From positions 1-5,394 of the forward strand of contig JAIOYD010000124.1 in NCBI GenBank assembly GCA_021741285.1: 5,394 nucleotides of DNA. Reading direction: 5' to 3'. Position numbers and translations under genes: made by a program. This DNA is from Rickettsiaceae bacterium (lineage in GTDB: Bacteria; Pseudomonadota; Alphaproteobacteria; Rickettsiales; Rickettsiaceae). Shown piece after piece: positions 1-5,293 of this stretch. Positions within the stretch are counted from its first letter, which is position 1, and the number at the start of each line of letters is the position of its first letter. Under the pieces are notes generated by a model. That model was not told the DNA's origin. It made no database searches and worked only from the letters and a program-made list of their open reading frames with translations.

Positions 1-136
1 TCTAGCTTTGATAGCGAATGTTTCATTGAAGAGCCGTGTGCGGGAAAATCGCAAGCACGGTTCTGTGGGGGTTACCATAGCATTAAAAACTAATTGTAAT
101 TTAAATATGGAGTAAATGTTATGGTTTCTACCCGAC
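1..136 (+). mobile_element. Group II intron, 3' end (partial, runs off the left edge)
   Basis: These bases read as the last part of a bacterial group II intron, a self-splicing ribozyme and retroelement. What is visible is a domain V of typical sequence (31-63), a three-base linker, a domain VI stem (67-133) and a terminal GAC, so I place the 3' splice boundary after base 136. Bases 1-30 would be the end of domain IV or the IV/V joint. In full-length elements domain IV carries a reverse transcriptase/maturase gene; none is visible here, so it must lie left of the window if present. The orientation means any interrupted host gene or site would continue from base 137 on the plus strand. Such introns are common in Rickettsiales genomes (Wolbachia, Orientia and some Rickettsia). 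The assignment to group II is firm; the subclass is not determined. Confidence 0.88.
31..136 (+). ncRNA. Group II intron domains V and VI with branch-point A130
   Basis: Domain V (31-63) begins GAGCCGTG and ends CACGGTTC; these arms pair over eight positions including one G-U, enclosing a two-sided bulge and a short GCGG/TCGC distal stem with an A-rich loop. This is the catalytic hairpin, and its AGC triad is present at 32-34. Domain VI has a basal helix of 67-71 with 128-133 in which A130 is unpaired, then a T-T internal loop, then an 11-bp stem of 74-84 with 115-125 (one G-U) capped by a 30-base AT-rich loop. A130 is seven bases from the proposed intron end, where the lariat branch point is expected. 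Both catalytic domains therefore look intact, although activity needs the missing 5' domains. Confidence 0.85.
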
Positions 137-383
137 ATAAGACATAAATCTGACAGAAATTATAGTAGATCCACAAAAATTGTGACAATTACGGACCGGA
201 AACCGTTGAAAACTTGGTTGTCCATATAGCCAATTATAGACTAGAGGAGTAGTTAAAGATATTGCTACACTGGAAGATACGTTAAACGTCTCATATTATA
301 GGTGCTACGGCTAATTCGTCAATGTTTAAACTTACGGTATTTGGAAAATTTCAGATATCGTGATAGTACTAAGAGAGAGGTTA
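137..383. other. Unassigned region downstream of the intron; no gene recognised
   Basis: This stretch would be the 3' exon side of the intron insertion. All six frames are broken by stops at short intervals. Short open pieces in the plus frames gave no family I could name, and the minus strand also gave only short fragments. It may be the remnant of an interrupted gene or old intergenic DNA. I see no tRNA, no terminator with a T-run and no convincing promoter. I could not identify a second intron boundary in it. Confidence 0.5.
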
Positions 384-433
384 CGGGCACTAGTTTTTCG
401 AACGAAATAATGGGTTCGAAAAACTAGTGCTTG
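384..433. repeat. Perfect 17-bp inverted repeat (long hairpin)
   Basis: The arm GCACTAGTTTTTCGAAC (387-403) is matched exactly by its reverse complement at 414-430, around a ten-base loop. In RNA, two G-U pairs and one C-G pair (384-386 with 431-433) would lengthen the stem to 20 bp. It ends 44 bases before the coiled-coil gene. There is no T-run after it in either direction, so it does not look like a standard intrinsic terminator. It could be a palindromic repeat element, a protein-binding dyad, or a structured leader or stabiliser for the downstream transcript. A perfect stem of this length in decaying AT-rich DNA suggests recent arrival or selection. Confidence 0.85.
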
Positions 434-477
434 AAATCATAGGTAAATTAGATAACATGTAGTAAAAATTAATATTT

Positions 478-1509
478 ATGACAACGAAAAAACACAATAT
501 TCCAGAAGTTTCAATTAAAAGCACTAAAGATCAGATCTTAGCGGCTTATAGCGAGGTGCTGACTTCATTAAACGAGAAACAAATCGCTATTCCTGAGGAA
601 CAAAAGAAGCAAGAAGAGAAGAAAGAAGTGGTTAGCAAAGCTGCTAGTCATTCATCTGATGATATACTTGCTGACTTAAGCACTCTAAAATCAAGAACTA
701 TTAAAAAAGTTGACAGTCTATCAGAAGAGCTTTTGAGTGAATTTCAAAAATTGGCTAATTTGCGTGAGGCTATTATTTTGGAGCAAAAGCACTTGCAGGA
801 ATTATACCAAATCAATGAAACAGCTAATACGTTATCAGCCTTGTTGCAAGCGCAAGCTGAACAAAAGGAACGTTTTAAGCTAGAGATGGAGCAGACAAAA
901 GAGAATTTTGGAGCAGAACTGGCTGACCAGAAGTTTAATTGGCAACAACAATCCACTCAGCTTGAACAAGATTATAAAGAACAAAAAGCTAATCTTGAAA
1001 AAACTAGAAAGCGTGAGGAAGAAGAATATAATTATGCTTTGGAGCTAAAGCGACGCAAAGAGACTGATGAGTATAATAACAAAAAAGCGAGTCTAGAAAA
1101 GGAATTATCTGATTTAAAAGATAATTTATTAAAACGAGAAGCTGATTTAGCAACAAAAGAACAGGATTATGATTCTTTTAGAATACAAGTAGAGCAAATT
1201 CCAAATCAGATAAAAGAAGAAGTAACTAAGGCAGAAGAATTATTACGTAGCAATTTGTTGCAGCAATATGAGTTTGAAAAGCAAATGAAGCAAAAAGAAT
1301 ATGATGGACTATTAAAACTAAAAGAGCAGAGCGTTCATTATCTTGAAGATAAAATCAATAAACAGGAAGCAAGAATCAAAGAGCTGACTGACAAAGCAGA
1401 TAATGCGGCGCAGCAAGTACAGTTGATTGCTTGTAGAGCTCTAGATACTTCTGCTGGTCGTGTTGCAAATATGAATGCAACAAGTAAATTTGAGGAAAAA
1501 AATCAGTAA
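478..1509 (+). CDS. Coiled-coil protein of unknown function
   Basis: This is an intact 343-residue frame starting at ATG. I do not recognise a named family. Residues 1-60 are polar and Lys/Glu-rich and probably disordered. From about residue 80 to 315 the sequence is almost continuous heptad-like helix rich in E, K, Q and L, with no proline between about 43 and 239, as expected for a long coiled coil. The C-terminal tail (about 308-343) is less charged and contains QVQLIACRALDTSAGR. There is no signal peptide or membrane segment, so it should be cytoplasmic or be delivered without a classical signal. There is no clear Shine-Dalgarno sequence ahead of the ATG, and no good promoter was found; a 17-bp hairpin lies 44 bases upstream. 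The stop is six bases ahead of the AAA-ATPase-like remnant, which suggests a former two-gene operon. It could be structural, a scaffold, or a partner of that ATPase; no function can be assigned. An open frame this long beside a wrecked gene implies it is either still under selection or recently acquired. Confidence 0.85.
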   Translation: MTTKKHNIPEVSIKSTKDQILAAYSEVLTSLNEKQIAIPEEQKKQEEKKEVVSKAASHSSDDILADLSTLKSRTIKKVDSLSEELLSEFQKLANLREAIILEQKHLQELYQINETANTLSALLQAQAEQKERFKLEMEQTKENFGAELADQKFNWQQQSTQLEQDYKEQKANLEKTRKREEEEYNYALELKRRKETDEYNNKKASLEKELSDLKDNLLKREADLATKEQDYDSFRIQVEQIPNQIKEEVTKAEELLRSNLLQQYEFEKQMKQKEYDGLLKLKEQSVHYLEDKINKQEARIKELTDKADNAAQQVQLIACRALDTSAGRVANMNATSKFEEKNQ

Positions 1510-1515
1510 CAAACC

Positions 1516-2162
1516 ATGACGAAAGCTAATAATACAAAAACCAATAGCGCTATAAATAACAGTAACCGCCCGAGATTTTTGGTTGGTTCTGATGATTTTG
1601 CTAAATTATTATTCAAAAGTGATATCTTCGTTGATAAGAGCCTGCTTATTAAAGATCTCATAGAAGATAGTGGAGATTTATATTAATCACTTGTCCGAGG
1701 TGCTTTGGTAAGAGCCTTAACATGGATATAGTACGTAAGTTTCTTGAAATTGCAGTTGATAGTAACTGCGCAGTTTATCTTTAGAATCGAAGATTAATCG
1801 CAAACTCTTTGTTGGTGGTGAGGTAGATTTGGGTTTGGTGAAAATAAAATATTAAAACCTCTGAAGATTGCACATAATAAAATGTAATGGTAAAACAGGG
1901 TCGTTTTTCAGTCATCTGGCTCAACTTCAAAGAAGTTAAGGGTAATGGTTATCAGAAAATGGAAGATAAAATCAATTTTATCTTTCAAAGACTCTATGAT
2001 CAATACTCATACTTACTCTATAGCTCTACTTTAAGCAAGAAGGATAAGGAAGTTTTACAACGAGTATATAAGAGAGAAGGTGTAGATATAACGTTGTTAT
2101 GTAACGGACTTCGTTTCTTAAGTGAGATACTTTGTAATACCAGATTGATAAGGCTTGATTAA
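1516..2162 (+). pseudogene. AAA-ATPase-like protein (PF09820 type), N-terminal remnant with four frameshifts
   Basis: Pieces in successive frames join into the N-terminal part of the AAA-ATPase-like family that usually carries a C-terminal PD-(D/E)XK nuclease-like domain. Piece 1 (1516-1683) contains FLVGSDDFAKLLF and FVDKSLLIKDLI. Piece 2 (1683-1784) reads LITCPRCFGKSLNMDIVRK, the Walker A region; the family usually has RPRRFGKS, so an Arg is now Cys while GKS is kept. Piece 3 (about 1772-1850) has NRKLFVGGEVDLG. Piece 4 (about 1843-1887) has ILKPLKIAHNKM. Piece 5 (1887-2162) has GRFSVIWLNFKEVKG and LRFLSEIL. The frames run 1, 0, 2, 1, 0 (start position modulo 3), so every shift equals loss of one base or gain of two. 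Homology fades near 2130-2162, before the LIDEYD-like Walker B region, so the rest of a protein of roughly 500-600 residues is gone. It sits six bases after the coiled-coil gene and probably shared its transcript. The 91-codon open piece at 1887-2162 is not a separate gene. Family members are abundant and expanded in some Rickettsiales; their cellular role is unclear. Confidence 0.85.
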
Positions 2163-2220
2163 AGAAGATTTATTGCAGGACCCACTATAAATCTTTTGTG
2201 GTAATTTTGTCACTGGAGAA

Positions 2221-2257
2221 ATGAGGATGAGAAATCCATGCGCTTCTCTCTCCTCAT
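2221..2257. repeat. Imperfect 11-bp hairpin
   Basis: ATGAGGA at 2221-2227 pairs with TCCTCAT at 2251-2257, and GAGA at 2229-2232 continues the stem with TCTC at 2247-2250, leaving T2228 as a single bulge and a 14-base loop. No T-run follows it, so a terminator role for the upstream transcript is possible but unsupported. Confidence 0.4.
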
Positions 2258-2323
2258 TAATACTACTATAACAATTGGTATATAGGTGTTTGAATAATTA
2301 ATATTTTCATGGAGGCTTTGGTT

Positions 2324-2374
2324 ATGAAATCGTTCACAACGCTGAGCCATTTCTTACAAAATCCCTATAGTTAA
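2324..2374 (+). CDS. Possible 16-residue small ORF (leader peptide candidate)
   Basis: The reading frame encodes MKSFTTLSHFLQNPYS. It is supported mainly by GGAGG at 2311-2315, eight bases ahead of the ATG, which is the best Shine-Dalgarno match in front of any start in the window. An in-frame ATG at 2309 would add five residues but overlaps that site. The last codons lie inside a 7-bp hairpin (TATAGTT at 2366-2372 with AACTATA at 2379-2385). The ORF ends 102 bases before the ABC-F gene. Some ABC-F genes for antibiotic resistance are controlled through short leader peptides, so a leader role is conceivable, but YbiT-type genes are not known to me to work this way, and an ORF this short could occur by chance or be a gene remnant. 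I do not recognise the peptide. Confidence 0.25.
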   Translation: MKSFTTLSHFLQNPYS

Positions 2375-2449
2375 AAGCAACTATAAACCCACAAAACATT
2401 GAATGGTTCAGCTAGTGTAACTCACGCGCTACTTAAAAAAAACCATTAT

Positions 2450-2455
2450 TATAAT
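2450..2455 (+). promoter_or_regulatory. -10 box of a likely ABC-F promoter
   Basis: TATAAT matches the sigma-70 consensus exactly and lies 21 bases ahead of the ABC-F ATG, giving a predicted leader of about 15 bases. No good -35 hexamer is found at 16-18 bp upstream (the bases there are near CGCTAC). A 7-bp dyad (AATGGTT at 2402-2408, AACCATT at 2441-2447) encloses the -35 position and could be an operator or chance. There is no Shine-Dalgarno sequence between the box and the ATG. Confidence 0.45.
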
Positions 2456-2476
2456 GAAATTTAGTACATTAAACTT

Positions 2477-4114
2477 ATGATTACAATAAATAATTTAGCT
2501 ATGCAGTATGGCGCAAGACTTTTATTTGCTGAGGTTAATTTGAATTTGAATGCAAACCATAGATATGGTCTCGTGGGCTCTAATGGAGCTGGAAAATCCA
2601 CTTTTCTCAAGCTTATAATGAAAGAAGAAGAGCCCAGTAACGGAGAAATAACTGCAGTGAGGAATGCTCGTATTGGCTGCTTAAAGCAGGATCAATTTGT
2701 TTATGAAAACATCCCTATTATTGATGCAGTAATTGCGGGAAATAAGGATTTGTGGCAAGCAATACAAGAAAAAAATAAGTTGCTTGAACTTGAAGATCTT
2801 GATAATGAAAGTGGCTATAGGCTAGGTGAGCTTGAGCAAATCATTTTTGATAATGACGGTTATGTTGCTGATATCTTTGCAGCTGAGCTCCTTGTTGGTT
2901 TGGGCATTAAAAAGGAATTCCACTACCAGCCTGTATCTGTATTATCTGGTGGTTATAAATTATGAGTATTGCTTGCTCAAAGCTTGTTTAATAACCCTGA
3001 TGTTTTGTTGCTAGATGAACCAACTAATCACCTTGATATTATTTCTATTTATTGGTTAGAGAATTATCTAAAAGAGAAATTTAAAGGCGCTTTATTATTC
3101 ATTTCACATGATGTGATGTTTTTAAATAATGTTTCCACTCATATTTTAGATATTGATTACGGGGAGATTAGCCAATATACAGGTAATTATGATAAATTCG
3201 AGTCACAAAAGCAGCAAATTGTTGAGCATAAAATGCATGAGGTAAATTATCTAGAGAAAAAGCTCGCCAAGATGCAAGAGTTCGTTAATAAATTCCGTGC
3301 AGGGACAAGGTCAAAGCAAGCATCATCTCGTGAAAAACAAATGGATATAATTGAGTTGCCAGATATTCAGAAAAGCTCAAGAGTCTCTCCTTATTTTAAT
3401 TTTAAACAGAAACGCACTTCTGGGAAACACGTCTTGAAGGTGGAAGCAATTGCGAAGGCTTATGGTGAACAACCCATACTTAATAAAGTAAATTTTAATA
3501 TTGGTCGTGGTGAAAAGGTGGTCGTAATTGGTGCAAATGGTATTGGTAAATCTACCTTACTAAAAATTCTGCTTGGTAAAATTAAGGCTGATATGGGAGA
3601 GTATGAGTGGGGATATGAGTCTCAAATTTCATATTTCGCACAAGATCACCATGAATTATTAAACGAGAGTATGAGTGTTATTAATTGGTTGTCTAGCCAG
3701 GCGGCAAATGAATTAACTGGTACTATTCGTAGTGTACTTGGGCAGGTGCTGTTTCGTCAAGATGAGGTTAATAAGAATATCTTGCATTTAAGTGGCGGTG
3801 AAGGCGCAAGGCTTTTGCTAGCAAAAATTATTCTTGAAGAAGGTAACGTTTTAGTACTTGATGAGCCAACTAATCACTTAGATATTGAGTCAAAAGAAAC
3901 TTTAAAGCAGGCTTTAATACATTACGAAGGAACGTTAATCTTAGTAACACATGACAGGGATTTTGCTACTGATATAGCAAACAGAGTTATAGCTCTTACC
4001 ACTAAAGGAGTAGTTGATTTTAAAGGAACATATCAGGAGTATTTAGCTAGACATTCAAATGATTATTTAAATAGTAATTGGGTTATGGCCAATAAAGGAA
4101 TAGGTGTGAAATAA
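2477..4114 (+). pseudogene. ybiT: ABC-F family ATPase, YbiT type, interrupted by one in-frame TGA
   Basis: ABC-F proteins are soluble twin-ATPase factors that bind the ribosome near the E site and help resolve stalled or inactive states; they are not transporters. The frame is 545 codons, close to E. coli YbiT (530). It shows Walker A GSNGAGKST at 34-42, Q-loop LKQDQF at 69-74, signature LSGG at 156-159, Walker B LLLDEPTNHLD with catalytic E181, switch His211, then the charged inter-domain linker (about 244-300), a second Walker A GANGIGKST (352-360), signature LSGGE (438-442), Walker B with E463, and His492 in THDRDF. Codon 163 (2963-2965) is TGA, just after SGGYKL, where the family has Arg; a CGA to TGA transition explains it. 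The same frame resumes at once with VLLAQSLF, and everything else is conserved, so the lesion is recent. Restart at the TTG three bases further on would give a protein lacking the first Walker A, which could not be a normal ABC-F. Read-through or a sequencing error are the alternatives. It converges with the TPR gene. Confidence 0.88.
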
Positions 4115-4149
4115 CATATAATAGCTATTTGTAGTATATGTTATTTCAC
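4106..4149. terminator. Perfect 15-bp inverted repeat between convergent genes, possible two-way terminator
   Basis: GTGAAATAACATATA (4106-4120) is repeated exactly as its reverse complement at 4135-4149 around a 14-base loop that starts with the palindrome ATAGCTAT. The left arm contains the TAA stop of the ABC-F gene (4112-4114). Its place between converging genes suits a bidirectional terminator or an mRNA 3'-end stabiliser. Against a classic intrinsic terminator, the stem is AT-rich and no long T-run follows it on either strand. Confidence 0.55.
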
Positions 4150-4160
4150 TTATCTGGAAT

Positions 4161-4197
4161 TTAAGTTGTCAACTTAATTATTAGGATATCAACCTAA
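4161..4197. repeat. 17-base dyad followed by a diverged copy
   Basis: TTAAGTTGTCAACTTAA (4161-4177) is symmetric around T4169, with eight matching bases on each side. Twenty bases on, TTAGGATATCAACCTAA (4181-4197) resembles it at 12 of 17 positions and keeps a 5-bp outer symmetry. The second unit overlaps the stop codon of the TPR gene (4194-4196). It could be a binding site, a decayed palindromic repeat, or an addition to the nearby hairpin; nothing decides between these. Confidence 0.45.
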
Positions 4198-5099
4198 GCA
4201 TCTGGTTCTGTGGTAGCCCCTGCAAGTTCTAGTGGAGTTGCTAAGTCTGCATATGCTTCTATTAATGGTATAAGGCCTGGAGGAAAGATTGCTAGTTCTC
4301 TAACTTGCATAATACTATGTGTATAGCCTCCTGATAATATGTTGCCTATTGTCTCAAATAAGAATGGAGTTAATCCCTCGTCTTCTTCTTCATCTTTTGG
4401 ATAATATGGTAGTAAGGCTTCTTTTATTTTTAATACACTTAAATCCTCTAAAGAATAACTCATTAAATTGTTGCTGCGTATTTCTCGTGCAAAATCATAT
4501 TGACCTTCAGCTAAAGTTTTGGTATAAGTTTCATCTGCTGGAAAAAGTGTGTAAGCAGTTTTTAAGTGTACGAACATTTCTTTCCACAAAGATAGTCTAC
4601 TTAAGTCTCCTGCCCCTAGTTCAAGTAAGGTTATACCGCAATAACTATGAGTTTCAGCTAAAATCTTATTATAGATACCTTCTGTTTGACCAGCGCATGG
4701 TACAATTTTATGAGCTTGGTTTAAATATATAATTGCTAGAGCGTTTTCTTTTTCACCATGGTGATCAGTTGCAAAATCTTGGCCTAATTCAAGGAGGGCT
4801 GTAGCTAAACTATAAGTGTAAATATAGTTTGTTGGCATAAGTTCAAATGCTTTTTGAAAATGCGCAAGAGCTAGCTGAAAATCTGTTGCATCTTCAAGTT
4901 CAATGTCTTGGGCTCGAAGATAATGACTTTCCGCTAGGTTTTCCGTGTAGATATTCTCTGTTGGTACAAGTTTGTGAAGAAGTGAAAAGTGCTTAATTGC
5001 TTTTTCGTATTCTTCGTTTGCAAGGTCTTTTTTACCTAATCTAAAATGATATTCAACTAATTCTTTTTGATAACTAACTTTTGTTAAGGACTTTTTTAT
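4194..5099 (-). CDS. TPR-repeat protein with an apparent ATA start (possible pseudogene)
   Basis: The minus-strand frame is open from an in-frame TAA at 5100-5102 down to a TAG at 4194-4196: 301 codons if counted from the ATA at 5097-5099. It contains about four TPR-like helical repeats (roughly 10-49, 50-91, 92-138 and 139-190) with recurring YEKAIKHF, LALAHFQKAFELMP, AIIYLNQAHKIVP and FVHLKTAYTLFP segments, and spacers such as IYTENLAESHY. The C-terminal part has an acidic KDEEEDE patch and a Pro/Leu-rich tail. TPR proteins act as protein-binding scaffolds; some in intracellular bacteria are secreted effectors, but no export signal is seen. The first ATG (4838) is codon 88, lies in the middle of the repeats and has no Shine-Dalgarno sequence, so I reject it as the native start. 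No ATG, GTG or TTG lies upstream in frame. The first codons read IKKS, as a former MKKS would, with AAAGAG shortly upstream and a good promoter ahead. So the start is probably ATG mutated to ATA, or AUA is used weakly. Confidence 0.7.
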   Translation of the reverse strand: MKKSLTKVSYQKELVEYHFRLGKKDLANEEYEKAIKHFSLLHKLVPTENIYTENLAESHYLRAQDIELEDATDFQLALAHFQKAFELMPTNYIYTYSLATALLELGQDFATDHHGEKENALAIIYLNQAHKIVPCAGQTEGIYNKILAETHSYCGITLLELGAGDLSRLSLWKEMFVHLKTAYTLFPADETYTKTLAEGQYDFAREIRSNNLMSYSLEDLSVLKIKEALLPYYPKDEEEDEGLTPFLFETIGNILSGGYTHSIMQVRELAIFPPGLIPLIEAYADLATPLELAGATTEPDA

Positions 5100-5133
5100 T
5101 TATTGCTCTTTATTTAATTAATTTCTAACAGTA

Positions 5134-5160
5134 ATTATATTTATAATCTAATTTTGTCAA
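5134..5160 (-). promoter_or_regulatory. Sigma-70-type promoter of the TPR gene
   Basis: On the minus strand TTGACA (5160-5155) and TATAAT (5139-5134) both match consensus exactly. The spacer is 15 bp, shorter than the optimal 17; a weaker TAATTA box gives 17. Transcription would start near 5127, about 28 bases ahead of the ATA codon at 5099. This supports a protein start near 5099 rather than at the internal ATG at 4838. Confidence 0.65.
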
Positions 5161-5293
5161 CTCTTATACGCGAATATTTAATGAGTCTCAATTTTAGATT
5201 CTGAAGAGTTGCTTGTCTTGAGAGGCTTAATACGCTAATTAATTATAAAAAATTTTCTTTTACACTAGTATTTTACTGCCTATTATTTATAAT

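Larger units (their letters stand above)
2163..2476. other. Intergenic gap with small dyads, a small ORF and a promoter
   Basis: This 314-base gap separates the ATPase remnant from the ABC-F gene. It contains an imperfect hairpin at 2221-2257, a 16-codon ORF with a good ribosome binding site (2324-2374), a 7-bp hairpin at 2366-2385 overlapping the end of that ORF, a 7-bp dyad with a long loop (2402-2408 with 2441-2447), and a TATAAT box at 2450-2455. I find no further trace of the ATPase-like protein and no RNA gene. Confidence 0.6.

Noticed and set aside
431..477. Promoter for the coiled-coil gene starting with TTGAAA at 431
   Set aside because: No acceptable -10 box lies 16-18 bp downstream.
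744..956. Open frame of 70 codons on the minus strand
   Set aside because: It lies wholly inside the coiled-coil gene, is rich in Cys and Ser as antisense of Glu/Gln-rich coding usually is, and has no ribosome binding site.
2963..2965. UGA recoding or selenocysteine insertion in the ABC-F gene
   Set aside because: The family residue is arginine, neither Trp nor Cys, and no other gene here uses internal TGA; a nonsense mutation is simpler.
2826..3014. Open frame of 62 codons on the plus strand across the ABC-F stop
   Set aside because: It is an out-of-frame shadow; the ABC-F frame on both sides of the TGA is clearly the conserved one.
2969..4114. Independent 381-residue ATPase starting at TTG
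   Set aside because: The TTG is simply a leucine codon of the ABC-F frame two codons after the TGA; there is no Shine-Dalgarno sequence and the product would lack the first Walker A.
4319..4732. Open frame of 137 codons on the plus strand
   Set aside because: It is antisense to the TPR gene, hydrophobic and leucine-rich as expected from its complement, and shows no domain.
4194..4838. TPR gene starting at the internal ATG
   Set aside because: Repeat sequence continues unbroken upstream for 87 codons, the promoter is far upstream, and no ribosome binding site precedes this ATG.
5263..5275. Second copy of the CACTAGT arm of the 387-430 hairpin
   Set aside because: Only about eight bases match before the sequences diverge, which is expected by chance in AT-rich DNA.
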